Shown here: positions 23,046 to 33,652 of the stretch, piece after piece | Layout of the letters: each line of letters starts with the position of its first letter | How positions within the stretch are numbered: the first letter of the stretch is position 1 | NCBI GenBank assembly: GCA_015490755.1 | Contig: WFXF01000087.1 | Coordinates: 1-57,440, forward strand | Direction: 5' to 3' | Source: Gammaproteobacteria bacterium | GTDB lineage: Bacteria; Pseudomonadota; Gammaproteobacteria; JAADGQ01 | DNA length: 57,440 nucleotides | The notes under the pieces: model-generated | Seen by the model: the letters and a program-made list of their open reading frames with translations, nothing else | The model's database searches: none | Told to the model about the DNA's origin: nothing | Position numbers and translations under genes: made by a program

Positions 23046-24920
23046 ATGACAATACTCGGATCAACCCCGGTACAGGCCGAACAGTTCACAATACCACTCC
23101 CTCTGGATGATGCAATGCTATTTCCTGTAGAGGATCTGGCAGGTGCATCCATACAAAGTGACAATGTGCATAATATGCATATCATGATTGTCGATGATAT
23201 CCCTGAAAATGTTGAACTGCTGCAAGCCATGTTACAACGCAGTGGATTCACGAACACAACATCCGCTTTATGTGGTGAAGAAACTTTAGAGCACCTAAAG
23301 CACCATACACATAAAGGCGAGTGTAATATTGATTTGATTTTGCTTGATGCAATGATGCCCGGGATGGATGGTTACCAGGTGTGTGATGCACTCCGTGAAA
23401 CACAGGCATGGAAAGATATCCCTGTCATTATCATTACCGCAGCCAACATGTGGCCTGATAAAATAGCTAATAATGGCATTGATGCGGGAGCTATAGATGT
23501 TATTTTTAAACCCATTCGCCGTCGTGAACTCACACCACGCCTTATATCAACACTAACCCTTAAAAAAGAGCGTGATTTAAGAAAGCTTCGTGAAGAAGAG
23601 CTTAAATCTGAATTTTCAGAGCGACGTGATATTGAGCAGCGCCTTAAATTTGTCACCGGTCATGACCACCTGACAGGGCTTGCTAATCGCCAGCACCTGG
23701 AAGAGTCACTGACGCACTCCATTCATAATTGTCGAAAAAATAATACGAACCATGCATTGCTTCACTTAAATCTGGAGCAATTTAAAGTCATCAACGATAC
23801 CGCTGGATATGATACTGGCAATCAAATATTGATCAGTATCGCCAACGTATTAAAAAAACGGTTAGGAGTGAGATCAAAAGAACTTGCTCGTGTTGGCCCG
23901 GATGAATATGCAGCCTTAATTGAAAACACATCAAAACAGCAAATATCCGATATTGCAAAGTCACTCTATAAAGAGATCTCGGAAATTTCGGTTGAACATC
24001 ATGAGCAACGATACAGAGTCATTGCTCGTATTGGTATCGCACTCATACAACCCTGGAATGCCAGTACCCCTGGTAATATTTTATCTCGTGCCGAGCAAGC
24101 GTGCTGCGCTGCCAGACAAAGCACTCCACACAAAATTCATACTTATAGTGAAAAAGATAGTCAAATTGCCCAATTCAAAAGCACGAACTATTGGGTTCCA
24201 ATCATTAAAGACGCTTTAGAAAAAAATCAATTTCAACTTTTTTTTCAGCCTGTGCTAGAGGTTAAAAGCAATAAAGTAACACGATATGAAGCTCTGATCC
24301 GACTACGTGATAATAACGGAAAATTCATCAGCCCAGACAACTTCATACCTATTGCAGAACGCATGGGACTGATTCACGATATTGATTTATGGGTGATTGA
24401 AAATGCATTCAATATATTAAATTCACACACCAAGGCATGTGTACCAATTTCACTAAATATTAACCTTTCTACGCACTCATTTCTTAACCCGGCTCTTGTG
24501 CCATTGGTTCAACGCAAAATACAACAAACGGGCATCAACCCTGAACGTATTACTTTTGAAATCACAGAAACAGCAGCGATTGATAATTTTGAAAAGTCAC
24601 AAGAGATGGTTAATCAACTAAGAGAGCTTGGTTGTAGATTTGCACTCGATGATTTTGGAGCAGGCTTCAACTCTTTTAGCTATTTAAAACACTTTGTAGT
24701 TGATTGCTTAAAGATTGATGGCGCATTCATTACAAACCTGACCAACAGCCCAATAGATCAAACACTTGTCCGAGCAATGATTGAAATTGCAAAAACATTA
24801 AATAAAACGACTGTTGCAGAGTTTGTTACAGACCAGGAGACATTTGATTTGCTTAAAGAGTATGGCATTGACTATATTCAAGGGTACTATTCAGGTAAAC
24901 CGCAACAGTCAATTCCATAG
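23046..24920 (+). CDS. REC-GGDEF-EAL protein (probable c-di-GMP phosphodiesterase)
   Basis: A 624-residue protein. A receiver domain (about 40-165) has the acidic pair VDD and phospho-acceptor in [14 protein letters not shown] coiled-coil linker and a GGDEF domain (about 205-355) follow; the latter's active-site motif is degenerate (GPDEY), so cyclase activity is unlikely. The EAL domain (about 370-615) retains YEALIRL and DDFGAGF, so phosphodiesterase activity is expected. Phosphorylation should control c-di-GMP breakdown. No kinase gene is adjacent; the hybrid kinase 3 kb away is a possible partner. A 30-residue N-terminal extension before the receiver is unusual. A plausible AAGG-type site precedes the ATG. 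Confidence 0.9.
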   Translation: MTILGSTPVQAEQFTIPLPLDDAMLFPVEDLAGASIQSDNVHNMHIMIVDDIPENVELLQAMLQRSGFTNTTSALCGEETLEHLKHHTHKGECNIDLILLDAMMPGMDGYQVCDALRETQAWKDIPVIIITAANMWPDKIANNGIDAGAIDVIFKPIRRRELTPRLISTLTLKKERDLRKLREEELKSEFSERRDIEQRLKFVTGHDHLTGLANRQHLEESLTHSIHNCRKNNTNHALLHLNLEQFKVINDTAGYDTGNQILISIANVLKKRLGVRSKELARVGPDEYAALIENTSKQQISDIAKSLYKEISEISVEHHEQRYRVIARIGIALIQPWNASTPGNILSRAEQACCAARQSTPHKIHTYSEKDSQIAQFKSTNYWVPIIKDALEKNQFQLFFQPVLEVKSNKVTRYEALIRLRDNNGKFISPDNFIPIAERMGLIHDIDLWVIENAFNILNSHTKACVPISLNINLSTHSFLNPALVPLVQRKIQQTGINPERITFEITETAAIDNFEKSQEMVNQLRELGCRFALDDFGAGFNSFSYLKHFVVDCLKIDGAFITNLTNSPIDQTLVRAMIEIAKTLNKTTVAEFVTDQETFDLLKEYGIDYIQGYYSGKPQQSIP

Positions 24921-24946
24921 GGACAATCCTCAGTGATTGCCCTTTT
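24920..24946 (+). terminator. Rho-independent terminator of the REC-GGDEF-EAL gene
   Basis: GGGaCAATC pairs with GATTGCCC, with one bulged A and a CTCAGT loop, and is followed directly by TTTT. The stem begins within the stop codon. This is the clearest intrinsic terminator in the region and separates the gene from the convergent tatA gene. Confidence 0.7.
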
Positions 24947-24959
24947 GTAACTGCGTATT

Positions 24960-25238
24960 CTATTTATCTCGTGTAGTTGCCAGAGATTCATCTTTATTTT
25001 TCTCAGCGCTTTCATTGATCACTGAAGAGTTTTTACTTTCATTTGGCAATTTTTTTTCACCATTACTGACTGGCCTGTTTTTATCATCATCACTATCACC
25101 TGACATTGCGCTACGAAAACCTTTTATAAATCCTCCAATATCTGTTCCCATACCTTTTAGGCGCTTTGTACCAAAAATGAGCACAACAATCACGAGAATG
25201 ATTAATAGCTGCCAGATACTGATTCCACTAAAACCCAT
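24960..25238 (-). CDS. tatA: Twin-arginine translocase subunit TatA (orphan)
   Basis: A 92-residue protein with the TatA/B layout: a single N-terminal helix ([20 protein letters not shown]), the conserved FGTKRL hinge, an amphipathic helix [18 protein letters not shown], and a long charged tail rich in Lys, Asp, Asn and Ser. The FGTKRL hinge and short amphipathic helix favour TatA over TatB. No tatB or tatC gene is nearby, so it is either a second TatA/TatE or the locus is split. It is followed on the same strand, upstream, by the HugZ-like gene with 78 bases between them. Confidence 0.88.
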   Translation of the reverse strand: MGFSGISIWQLLIILVIVVLIFGTKRLKGMGTDIGGFIKGFRSAMSGDSDDDKNRPVSNGEKKLPNESKNSSVINESAEKNKDESLATTRDK

Positions 25239-25316
25239 AATAATTTGGTCTCCATAAATATTTATTCAATTCTAACGATTCATAGCCCACTCTACAATCT
25301 GTATATTATTTACATG

Positions 25317-25817
25317 TTATTCTTTATCCGCTTTAATTGCCTCAAATTCCCCTCCATCTTTTATGATAAAGGTGCGACCAAACCCGGCCACATATCGTCC
25401 TTGTTGCGGCGACAAACGATACAAATGAAAATCTTTTAAAGTTTTCAATAATTCAATCACTTTTCCAAATTTCTTGGAAAAAACAGTTATCACTGAATTA
25501 TAAGCTTCACTCTTTGTATCTAATCGGTATGCGTGACATTGGAAACTGGCCCGTTTTCTCGCAAAAATATTTTTAGCATCACACTCGTTTTCAATAAATA
25601 ACAGACTTACGTTACCAGTTTCAGTCAGATTTTTTGTATGCGCAGCCAACTCACTGATCAATACAAAATAATCATCTTCATATTTTACATAAGGAGCATA
25701 ACTGACTTCCGGCTTTCCATGACAATCTACAGTTGCCATTAATACAGAAGAGAACTCTTCAATAAACTGCCGACAAGCAACCTTTTCTTCTTCCATATTA
25801 AAAGTATCTGACTCCAT
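25317..25817 (-). CDS. HugZ/pyridoxamine-phosphate-oxidase-like protein
   Basis: A 166-residue split-barrel protein. FIEEFSSVLMATVDCHGKPEVSYAP opens the flavin-reductase-like barrel, ISELAAHTKNL is a typical second strand, and the C-terminal AGFGRTFII matches HugZ/HutZ heme-utilisation proteins. Family members bind heme or flavin. The role here is uncertain because no heme transport genes are close. ATG at 25817 lies five bases after AAGGAG; a GTG two codons upstream is less likely. It could share a transcript with tatA. The DnaA-box cluster begins about 110 bases upstream of it. Confidence 0.75.
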   Translation of the reverse strand: MESDTFNMEEEKVACRQFIEEFSSVLMATVDCHGKPEVSYAPYVKYEDDYFVLISELAAHTKNLTETGNVSLLFIENECDAKNIFARKRASFQCHAYRLDTKSEAYNSVITVFSKKFGKVIELLKTLKDFHLYRLSPQQGRYVAGFGRTFIIKDGGEFEAIKADKE

Positions 25818-26169
25818 ACTCACTCCTTAAAAAATCGGTTGTTAAATACCATTATACAATGATTTAAACATGACTAAAAAAGTCAGAAATCAACACAAAA
25901 TGTGACACTATAAGGGCTTTCACTATTTATTCACAGAAGCTGTGGATAACCTTGTGGATGAATCCTTGGAAAAAGATGAAAAACGGTACTACGTCTCACT
26001 TTTTATCAAAATGATCAAAAAATACACAACCATTATTTATTTTAATAATTTCAAGAAGTTACATTATTTCAACTTAAAGTATTGACACTTTTTATATTTT
26101 ATGGATTGATAAAGCACTCATTTAATTTAAAATTAAAACCTGTGGGTTTTTTGTAAAAGTCAACACTTT
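25818..26169. other. A+T-rich intergenic region holding a DnaA-box cluster
   Basis: This 350-base region has no gene. Its left part holds three DnaA-box-like 9-mers (see next entry). The right part is extremely A+T-rich: by hand count 26041-26100 has 10 G or C in 60 bases. Near the HD-GYP gene end, AAAACC-TGTG-GGTTTT (26135-26150) is followed by TT on the plus strand and may act as a weak bidirectional terminator. Confidence 0.6.
25927..25961. other. Cluster of three DnaA boxes
   Basis: TTATTCACA (25927-25935) differs from the TTATCCACA consensus at one base. TGTGGATAA (25941-25949) is a perfect box on the other strand. TGTGGATGA (25953-25961) has one mismatch. The centres are 14 and 12 bases apart. 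Three boxes in 35 bases beside a strongly A+T-rich stretch resemble an origin or DnaA-titration site. No dnaA, dnaN or mnmG gene is in the window. Confidence 0.6.
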
Positions 26170-27288
26170 TCATGCCATCTCCGACTCAAATTTTTCTTTT
26201 TTTACACTGGCATCTGAATACTTATCAGCAATCGCTACAAATTCATCCTGAAGCTCAAGAAAAGCATCCACAATATCCGGGTCAAAATGGGTACCCCTGC
26301 CCTCAAGAATAATCTGAGCTGCCTTTTCGTGTGGTATTGCCTCTTTATAGACTCGTCGACAAACTAACGCATCATAAACATCAGCAAGTGCCATCAAGCG
26401 TCCAGCTAATGAAATATCCTTATTCGCCAACCCATCGGGGTATCCGGTACCATCCCACTTCTCATGGTGGGTGTGTGCAATATCACGGGCATAGCGCAAA
26501 AAAGAGGTCGTTCCCAGCTGTTTTTCCGCACGAACAATCGCTTCATAACCATACTCTGCATGCTTTTTCATCTCCTTCCACTCTTCACCGGAAAGCTTGT
26601 CGGGTTTTAATAGAATTCGATCAGGTACGCCTACTTTTCCAATGTCATGTAATGGTGCAGATCTAAAGATAAGGTCAATTGTTTCATCATTAAGCTCATC
26701 ACAAAATTTTGGGTGATCCCTCAAATGTTCAGCTAAAGCCTTAATGTAATATTGAGTTCGACGTAAATGGTAACCCGTTTCGTTATCCCTTGTTTCTGCT
26801 AATGATGCCATACTGTAGATAGCGGCATCCTGAATGCGAACAAGCTCCTTGGTTCGCTCTGCAACTTTTTTCTCCAGAATAACATTTTGATTAGCCAGAG
26901 CTTGCTGGGCCTGATGTAATGCCAGGTGTGTTTTTACACGCGCTTTTACAATCGGCGCACTGAATGGTTTGGTAATATAATCTGCAGCCCCGACATCAAA
27001 ACCATAAGCTTCATCATCGACTTCACTTTTTGCTGTCAGAAAAATAACAGGAATATCAGAACTCTTTTTATCAACTTTAAGTTGCCGACACACCTCATAA
27101 CCATCCATTCCAGGCATCATAATATCGAGTAAAATTAGATCGGGGGCTTTATCAGAAGTTGCAATTTCTAATGCTTTTTCACCACTTTTAGCTACCAACA
27201 TCGTATAATCATCTTTTAAAAGGCTCACTACAACATTGATATTAAAACGTTCATCATCCACTACCAATATGCTGCTTTTATCACTCAT
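26170..27288 (-). CDS. Response regulator with HD-GYP phosphodiesterase domain
   Basis: A 372-residue protein. The receiver domain (about 5-120) has VVDDE and [12 protein letters not shown], with the conserved Lys in ITKPF. A coiled-coil linker (120-155) and an HD-GYP domain (about 160-350) follow; the latter retains [10 protein letters not shown] and GTGYPDGL. Such enzymes hydrolyse c-di-GMP to GMP. The ATG overlaps the end of the hybrid kinase gene by eight bases, so the two are translationally coupled and the kinase is the likely phosphodonor. A and D residues needed for metal binding appear intact. Confidence 0.93.
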   Translation of the reverse strand: MSDKSSILVVDDERFNINVVVSLLKDDYTMLVAKSGEKALEIATSDKAPDLILLDIMMPGMDGYEVCRQLKVDKKSSDIPVIFLTAKSEVDDEAYGFDVGAADYITKPFSAPIVKARVKTHLALHQAQQALANQNVILEKKVAERTKELVRIQDAAIYSMASLAETRDNETGYHLRRTQYYIKALAEHLRDHPKFCDELNDETIDLIFRSAPLHDIGKVGVPDRILLKPDKLSGEEWKEMKKHAEYGYEAIVRAEKQLGTTSFLRYARDIAHTHHEKWDGTGYPDGLANKDISLAGRLMALADVYDALVCRRVYKEAIPHEKAAQIILEGRGTHFDPDIVDAFLELQDEFVAIADKYSDASVKKEKFESEMA

Positions 27289-30200
27289 GATCCGTCACCA
27301 GTTCCATATTCAAGGATTGAACTAATTTATTCAAAGCTATACTTGCATCATCAAGCTCATAATCTTCTATAAGCCGTTCGAGTTTTTGTGCCTGCTCTTT
27401 TAAATCGACTTGCTCCAGATAAGGCTTGAGTTTATTCAGGCGCTCAATTGCATCGCCATTATTCTCATCCAGAAGTTTTTTGAGTTCCTTTAAATACCTC
27501 GATACATCATGACTCAGCATCATTTTCGTGCTTTCAGAGCACTCTTCAGCAGGCTCTGAAACAGTTGACAACAGATTCATAACATCATTGAATGCCTCTG
27601 AAAACTGGCTGCATAACATAGTGTATTCAGAGCTTTTATCCTCCTTGATCGCTTTTTCAAAATCAGCGGCCACCATTTGTAACGAAGATGCTCCAATACT
27701 ACCAGCCACACCTTTGACCGTATGCACCAGACGACGAGCTAATTCCAGGTTATTTTGCTGTAAAGCCTGATCAATTTTTTTCTCATCTTCATGGTGGTCT
27801 GTATAAAACTCTCTGAGCAGCTTTTGCAATAATTTTCTATTTCCACCGATACGAGATAACCCCACCGATACTTTTAATATCGAACAATCCTCTGGCAATA
27901 TCACCTCACCACTATTACTTTGGTTTTTGTCGATTTTTACCGGTTTTATATCGGTGTTGAGCCACTGTTGCAGTGTGTTATAAAGTACTTCAGGGTCAAT
28001 AGGTTTTGGAATATGGTCATTCATTCCGGCTTCCAGACATTTTTCTCTATCACCTGCCATGGCATTAGCTGTCATAGCAATAATAGGCAACTGATCAAAA
28101 CGACTATCCTTGCGGATAGATGAGGTGGCTTTATAACCATCCATAAGAGGCATCTGAAGATCCATCAATACCAATGCATACTCACTCTCTTTAACCGCTG
28201 CCACTGCTTCATGACCATTTTCAACAACATCGACAACCAAACCGACATTGCTCAACAGTTCCATCGCCACTTGCTGGTTAATCGCATTATCTTCAGCCAA
28301 CAATACTTTAATGCCCCCTAAAGTCGCCCTGATTTTATCTTCTGAAACCTGCTGATCTTTGCCAGTATTTCTGTCACCTGAATCGCTGCCTAAAATATCT
28401 ATAATGCTGTCGAACAGCATTGACGGAGTTACAGGTTTGATCAAATATGCATCCAGATCGGCTTCCTGGGCGGCTTGCATCACCTCTTCACGGCTGTACG
28501 CGGTCACCATAATAATCATGGGTGGTTTGTGCAATTGGGTGAGCTTATGAATACGGCGCGCTGTTTCAATGCCATCCATGCCTAGCATTTTCCAATCGAG
28601 TAATACAAGATCATAGGGGGCATCATCTGCCGCTCTCTTAACTTCATTAATAGCAGCTGGCCCTGAGCTCACACACTCGACTTCAAAAGAGAATGACTCT
28701 AACATCTCTCTTACAGCGCGCTGAGCCATCACATTATCATCAACGACTAATACACGCTTTCCTTGAAACTCAATCACTTTGCGTGCTTTTGCTTTTTGAT
28801 TCAAATGACAACCAAACTGGCAACCTAAATTCACCGTAAAAATAAAAGTGCTACCTTTACCCTCTTCGCTAATAACCCTGATATCCCCACCCATCATCGT
28901 GACCAACTGTTTACTGATCGCCAAACCTAACCCTGTTCCACCGTATTGACGCGTTGTGGAACTATCAGCCTGGGAAAAAGAGTGGAAAAGTTTAGGTAAC
29001 ACATCAGCGCTTATACCAATTCCTGTATCTTCAACTTTAAATTCGAGCAAGTTCATATGTTCATCGGCCTTGATCTGTTTTACAGAAACAGAAATACTCC
29101 CCTCTTCCGTAAATTTTATGGCATTATTAACAAGATTAATCAGAACTTGTCCCAGTCGCAGAGAATCTCCAACCAGGGCATCGGGCACATTTTTTTCCAC
29201 GATAAAAATCAGCTCCAAACCTTTTTCTTCCGCTTTTAATGAGGCCAGGTTTGATAGATCTTCCAATACAAGATCCATCGAAAAATTGTGATTTTCCAGA
29301 ACCATTTTTCCAGCTTCGATTTTCGAAAAATCAAGAATATCGTTAATGACACCCAGTAAATTATTCGATGCTGTCTGGATTTTTTGTAGATAGTCTCGCT
29401 GCTTGGCATCCAGATCTGTGCGCAAAGCCAGATAAGTCATGCCTAAAACCGCATTCATAGGCGTACGAATTTCATGACTCATATTAGCCAGGAATTCGCT
29501 TTTAAAACGATTTGCAGCTTCGGCTTCCAGTTTTGCCTGATTAAGTATATCCTGGCTCAATTGCAAGCGTATTCTTTGCTGATGGTTCATATATCCCCAA
29601 ACAAGTGCAGAAATTAAAATTAACCCTGCAATCGTCAACACTTGCCATAACAAAGTATAGTCAATCCGGTCGACTCGCCTTGATTTGACCCACTGATCAA
29701 CAAACTGAGATTTCAGTGCGGGTGTCATTGAATCAATTGCCTTATTCAAAATACCCAAAAAGATTGGCCAATCAGAACGCACCGCTATCCCTGCCTGCAT
29801 CACTAAAGGCAAACTGCCAACGATTTTTAAATCCAGCCCCATTTGATTGATTTGGTAGTTGTTCAGCGTAACTGTGGCAATAAAAGCATTCCAGTCACCC
29901 TCAACAACACCCATCAAACCCGTTTGTACATTATCAATCTCAATGAAGTTGATCTCAGGATAACTCTCTTTAAGCGCCCAGGTGTAACCGTAACCATCGA
30001 TGACTGCAATTTTTTTATCAGAGATACTAAATAAATCAGTAATATAGTTTTCCTGCTCAGTACGCATAACAATGGATAGCGGGCGCTCAAGGTAGGGGTG
30101 TGAAAAAGTGTGAGTTTTCTTTATTGTTTCATCGGCTAAATCGCCTGAAATCACATCAACTTTATTGTTGACTGCCATTTTTACCGCATGATTCCAGGAG

Positions 30201-31918
30201 TCACTCGGAACGGGCTGAAATGTAACCCCTGTCTGCTCTGTAATGTAATTAAGAATTGAAGAGATAATGCCAATGTACTCTCCATCATCGGTAAAACCTT
30301 CAAAGGGTAACCAGTTTGGATCGCCGGTAAAACGTACAACAGGGTGTTCACCTACCCACGCCTTTTCTTCAGAAGTAAGCTTAACTTTAGGTATAGCACT
30401 TTTTTGGCCAAAGCTGACCCAACGTTGCTGAATTGTACGATGCTCTTGTGGTGTTATTGATGCCAGACCTTTGCGTAAAATGCTTTCCAGCTCAGGCCAG
30501 TCTTCGCGTATGCCCATTCTTATTTCGACACTCTCCTCAGGACCATCTCCTACAATATTTACATTCGTAATGTAGTGTTTCTCCAATAAAAAAAAAGTTG
30601 TTGCCAAATTACCCACATAGGCATCGGCTCGCCCTTGCGAAACAGCCCAAATTGCATTAACCGGACTTTCAAATTCAACCAGTTGAATATTCGGGTAATT
30701 ACGCTTGATGGTATTTACAGTGCTGTAGCCTCTCACAACTGCCAGGGTTTTACCTTCCAAGGCATTCATATCACGGTAAATACTCCCTTTTTTTGCAAAA
30801 ATCACATAAGGGTGTTTGATATAAGGTTGAGTAAAGTTTGTAAATTTCTGGCGTTCATCGGTTTGAACAATCGCACCGATCATATCGAGCTCTTTTGTCT
30901 CCAGTTTGGTCAATATTTCAGACCTGACACTGTCAGTTGTCACTTCAAAATTAATACCTAAACGTTGTTTTAGTAACGCAACATAGTCAGCTGTCATTCC
31001 CTGCCATTCACCATTTTCACCAACAAAATCAAAAGGAGGCCAGTCCGTCTCTCCACCCATGCGAATAACAGGATGATTTGCAATCCAGGCACGCTCCTTT
31101 TCAGTGAGTGCCACTGTGACCTTCTCAGCAGTACGAGGCCCATCAGATAGAAATGGAACCCAACGACGCTCAATAGTGCGCCACTCTTCCTGAGTAATTT
31201 CACTAACACCTTGATTTAGCAGCGCTAGTAATTCATTGTTATCATTATGTACAGCTGCATGCAGACTTTCTGAAAAAACAATCGGCCCCGCTCCTAAAAC
31301 CTGCCCAAAAAGGCGCTGACGGTTTAATGCACTGAATGTAGTGTAGCCTTCAGCCAGAAACGCTGTGATCTCTCCTGCCAAAAGAGCTGATATCATTGCG
31401 TCTGTATCTGAAAACAGTATTCGTTTAACTTCAGGTGCACGTTTGCGCATAAACTCTTCATAAAAAATTCCACGAATAACGCCAACCGGCTGGCCTTCAA
31501 GCTTTATTAATTCAGGTGATTGACCAGTATTGGCATTATAAAAAAGCCGCGCATGAATCGTATAAATAGGCTTTGAATATCCAATCCAGATGCCACGTTC
31601 ATCGCTTTTAAGAAGGCCAAAATGGATATCTGCCTGCTTCTGTTTTAAAGCTCTAATTGCCCCGCCTCTATCACTTAACTGAAATGCTACTTTTTTACCG
31701 ACCTTTTCGCCCCATAAACGCCAATAGTCAACAAACAGCCCCGAAGCCTCACCCTTTTCATTGGTAAATGTCAGAGGATAAAAATCACCTTCAATCGCAA
31801 TCGTTAAAGTAGCCTTGTTTATTGAAACCGGTTTTGCTTCAGATTGATGTGAAAAAGCAGAAATAAGTAACGCAAAAGCAGACCATACAATTAAGCGTTC
31901 TAAATAGGCATGGATCAA
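27281..31918 (-). CDS. Hybrid sensor kinase with three periplasmic solute-binding domains
   Basis: A very large (1545-residue) BvgS/EvgS-like kinase. A signal peptide (to about residue 28) precedes three tandem SBP_bac_3 domains (about 32-255, 275-500 and 515-745). A transmembrane helix (about 753-775) follows. The kinase core has HisKA ([10 protein letters not shown], His near 814) and HATPase ([24 protein letters not shown]). Two receiver domains have Asp in [11 protein letters not shown] (near 1106) and [11 protein letters not shown] (near 1253). A C-terminal HPt domain has VHTVKGVAG (His near 1397). All phosphorelay residues are present. The TTG at 31918 follows AGGA and fits the signal peptide. 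The ligand is probably one or more small solutes such as amino acids. The coupled HD-GYP regulator is the likely output. Confidence 0.93.
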   Translation of the reverse strand: MIHAYLERLIVWSAFALLISAFSHQSEAKPVSINKATLTIAIEGDFYPLTFTNEKGEASGLFVDYWRLWGEKVGKKVAFQLSDRGGAIRALKQKQADIHFGLLKSDERGIWIGYSKPIYTIHARLFYNANTGQSPELIKLEGQPVGVIRGIFYEEFMRKRAPEVKRILFSDTDAMISALLAGEITAFLAEGYTTFSALNRQRLFGQVLGAGPIVFSESLHAAVHNDNNELLALLNQGVSEITQEEWRTIERRWVPFLSDGPRTAEKVTVALTEKERAWIANHPVIRMGGETDWPPFDFVGENGEWQGMTADYVALLKQRLGINFEVTTDSVRSEILTKLETKELDMIGAIVQTDERQKFTNFTQPYIKHPYVIFAKKGSIYRDMNALEGKTLAVVRGYSTVNTIKRNYPNIQLVEFESPVNAIWAVSQGRADAYVGNLATTFFLLEKHYITNVNIVGDGPEESVEIRMGIREDWPELESILRKGLASITPQEHRTIQQRWVSFGQKSAIPKVKLTSEEKAWVGEHPVVRFTGDPNWLPFEGFTDDGEYIGIISSILNYITEQTGVTFQPVPSDSWNHAVKMAVNNKVDVISGDLADETIKKTHTFSHPYLERPLSIVMRTEQENYITDLFSISDKKIAVIDGYGYTWALKESYPEINFIEIDNVQTGLMGVVEGDWNAFIATVTLNNYQINQMGLDLKIVGSLPLVMQAGIAVRSDWPIFLGILNKAIDSMTPALKSQFVDQWVKSRRVDRIDYTLLWQVLTIAGLILISALVWGYMNHQQRIRLQLSQDILNQAKLEAEAANRFKSEFLANMSHEIRTPMNAVLGMTYLALRTDLDAKQRDYLQKIQTASNNLLGVINDILDFSKIEAGKMVLENHNFSMDLVLEDLSNLASLKAEEKGLELIFIVEKNVPDALVGDSLRLGQVLINLVNNAIKFTEEGSISVSVKQIKADEHMNLLEFKVEDTGIGISADVLPKLFHSFSQADSSTTRQYGGTGLGLAISKQLVTMMGGDIRVISEEGKGSTFIFTVNLGCQFGCHLNQKAKARKVIEFQGKRVLVVDDNVMAQRAVREMLESFSFEVECVSSGPAAINEVKRAADDAPYDLVLLDWKMLGMDGIETARRIHKLTQLHKPPMIIMVTAYSREEVMQAAQEADLDAYLIKPVTPSMLFDSIIDILGSDSGDRNTGKDQQVSEDKIRATLGGIKVLLAEDNAINQQVAMELLSNVGLVVDVVENGHEAVAAVKESEYALVLMDLQMPLMDGYKATSSIRKDSRFDQLPIIAMTANAMAGDREKCLEAGMNDHIPKPIDPEVLYNTLQQWLNTDIKPVKIDKNQSNSGEVILPEDCSILKVSVGLSRIGGNRKLLQKLLREFYTDHHEDEKKIDQALQQNNLELARRLVHTVKGVAGSIGASSLQMVAADFEKAIKEDKSSEYTMLCSQFSEAFNDVMNLLSTVSEPAEECSESTKMMLSHDVSRYLKELKKLLDENNGDAIERLNKLKPYLEQVDLKEQAQKLERLIEDYELDDASIALNKLVQSLNMELVTDHE

Positions 31919-31989
31919 AATGACACGTCCTGTGTAAAGTAATGGTGTTATCAGGCATCATCGGCATCATGACAAGAGACTTAAAGAGA

Positions 31990-32018
31990 TTGACTTATTG
32001 AGAGGAATCCGGCATAAA
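31990..32018 (+). promoter_or_regulatory. Likely sigma-70 promoter of dapF
   Basis: TTGACT (31990-31995) and CATAAA (32013-32018) are separated by 17 bases. They match five and four of six consensus positions. Transcription would begin about 30 bases before the dapF ATG. Confidence 0.5.
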
Positions 32019-32054
32019 AACACGCTGACTCTCTTAATGTAGTATATTTTAAGA

Positions 32055-32888
32055 ATGCGTATTCACTTTACAAAAATGCATGGTTTAGGAAATGACTTTA
32101 TTGTCATTGATGCCATCAATCAAAATATAAGCCTTACTACCGAACAGATCCACTTCATGGCAGATCGTCATTTTGGAATTGGTTGTGATCAACTCCTCCT
32201 TGTTGAAAGTTCACAGCAGATAGATGTTGACTTTCACTATCGAATTTTTAATGCAGATGGAAGTGAAGTTGAGCAGTGTGGCAATGGAGCACGCTGCTTC
32301 GCCCGTTTTGTCAAAGATCACCATCTTATTGATAAAAATGACATTATGGTAAGTACCGCATCCGGGCTTCTCAAGTTACATATCGAAGCGGACGAACAGG
32401 TCACTGTCAACATGGGGCTTGCCAGGTTCGAACCCGAGCAAATTCCTTTTAAAGCCTCAGGCCCCAGTGACCGTTATTTTCTGAACTTGGAAGACCAGCA
32501 TATTGAAATTGGAGTAGTCTCTTTAGGCAATCCTCACGCAGTATTACAAGTGGATGATGTTGCTACAGCTGAAGTTCATAAACTGGGGATGGCGATAGAG
32601 TCCCACCCACAATTTCCTGACCGGGTCAATGTGGGCTTTATGGAAGTTGTGACACGTAATTATATCCGTTTACGTGTCTTTGAGCGTGGCAGCGGTGAAA
32701 CACTGGCTTGTGGCAGTGGCGCGTGTGCTGCCGTGGCAATCGGTCAGCGCCAAGGAGTAATTGATCAGGATGTGACTGTTGAACTACCAGGCGGCACATT
32801 AAAAATATGCTGGACAGGAGAAGAGAATGAGCCGATATGGATGACAGGCCCCACTAATACCGTCTATGAGGGTGATATTGAATTATGA
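32055..32888 (+). CDS. dapF: Diaminopimelate epimerase
   Basis: A 277-residue PLP-independent racemase that converts LL- to meso-diaminopimelate for lysine and peptidoglycan synthesis. The two catalytic cysteines lie in EQCGNGARC and LACGSGAC. The N-terminal MRIHFTKMHGLGNDFIVID and length are typical. The end overlaps the DUF484 gene by four bases (ATGA). Three other lysine-pathway genes (dapC, dapD, dapE) follow within 5 kb, with fieF between. Confidence 0.97.
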   Translation: MRIHFTKMHGLGNDFIVIDAINQNISLTTEQIHFMADRHFGIGCDQLLLVESSQQIDVDFHYRIFNADGSEVEQCGNGARCFARFVKDHHLIDKNDIMVSTASGLLKLHIEADEQVTVNMGLARFEPEQIPFKASGPSDRYFLNLEDQHIEIGVVSLGNPHAVLQVDDVATAEVHKLGMAIESHPQFPDRVNVGFMEVVTRNYIRLRVFERGSGETLACGSGACAAVAIGQRQGVIDQDVTVELPGGTLKICWTGEENEPIWMTGPTNTVYEGDIEL

Positions 32889-33589
32889 CTATAGAACCAT
32901 TTTTACAATCAAGCACTCTGACTGCTCAATCTGTTATTGACTATCTACAGGCTCATCCGGATTTTTTAGTCAATCATACAGACCTATTTAATCAACTGAG
33001 CCGATCTCGACATACAAATGGTACAACTTCATTTTCTGAACATCAGGCCAAAGTGCAGCAAGAGACTATTAAACAACTGAAACAACAGATGAATGAGTTG
33101 GTGGGCATCGCCCATGATAATGACAAAATTAATCAACGTGTCCGGGCATTAACATTAAAACTGCTGGATGCAAAAACACCTGATAAACAACTATCAGCTC
33201 TGCATGACTGCCTGACAACTGATTTTAATACTGATATCGTAACACTCAATTTATTTTCAAATAGTAGCCAGCACACCGAAAACTCGATCCTTGAAATTAA
33301 ATATATAGATCGAGCGGATGAAAGCCTGACCACCTTTGAAGAACTGTTACAGGTAGGAAAATTTTCATGTGGAAAATTAAAGCCTGAAATACTCAAATGG
33401 CTATTTGGTCAACAAACAGAACAAATCCGGTCTGCTGTTTTCTTACCGTTAGGCACTGATCACTGTTTTGGTGTTCTGGGGCTCGGGAGCTTTGATGAAA
33501 ATCGCTACCATGCTACCCAAGGCACTCTGTTTCTATCTTTTTTAAGTGAAATTATCAGTCACTCATTACAACGTCACTTTAAACTTTAG
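32885..33589 (+). CDS. DUF484 family GAF-like protein
   Basis: A 234-residue cytoplasmic protein. An N-terminal helical segment with VIDYLQAHPDFLVNHTDLF and a coiled coil (about 50-80) precede a GAF-like domain, as in DUF484 (YigA). In many gammaproteobacteria it lies between dapF and the recombinase gene xerC. Here xerC is absent and fieF follows after 63 bases. The start overlaps the dapF stop, so translation is coupled. Its role is unknown. Confidence 0.88.
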   Translation: MTIEPFLQSSTLTAQSVIDYLQAHPDFLVNHTDLFNQLSRSRHTNGTTSFSEHQAKVQQETIKQLKQQMNELVGIAHDNDKINQRVRALTLKLLDAKTPDKQLSALHDCLTTDFNTDIVTLNLFSNSSQHTENSILEIKYIDRADESLTTFEELLQVGKFSCGKLKPEILKWLFGQQTEQIRSAVFLPLGTDHCFGVLGLGSFDENRYHATQGTLFLSFLSEIISHSLQRHFKL

Positions 33590-33606
33590 AGACGAGCAAA
33601 AAGCAA

Positions 33607-33630
33607 GAAGCGGTATATATTTACCGCTTC
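33607..33630 (+). terminator. Hairpin after the DUF484 gene
   Basis: GAAGCGGTA (33607-33615) and TACCGCTTC (33622-33630) form a perfect 9-bp stem with a TATATT loop. No T-run follows, so it may end the transcript only weakly or protect its 3' end. Confidence 0.5.
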
Positions 33631-33652
33631 TGCATGCAGTACAATCAGGTTT

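Noticed and set aside
25927-25961. Interpretation of the DnaA-box cluster as the main chromosomal origin
   Set aside because: No dnaA, dnaN, mnmG or rpmH neighbours are visible, so only the weaker claim of a box cluster is kept.
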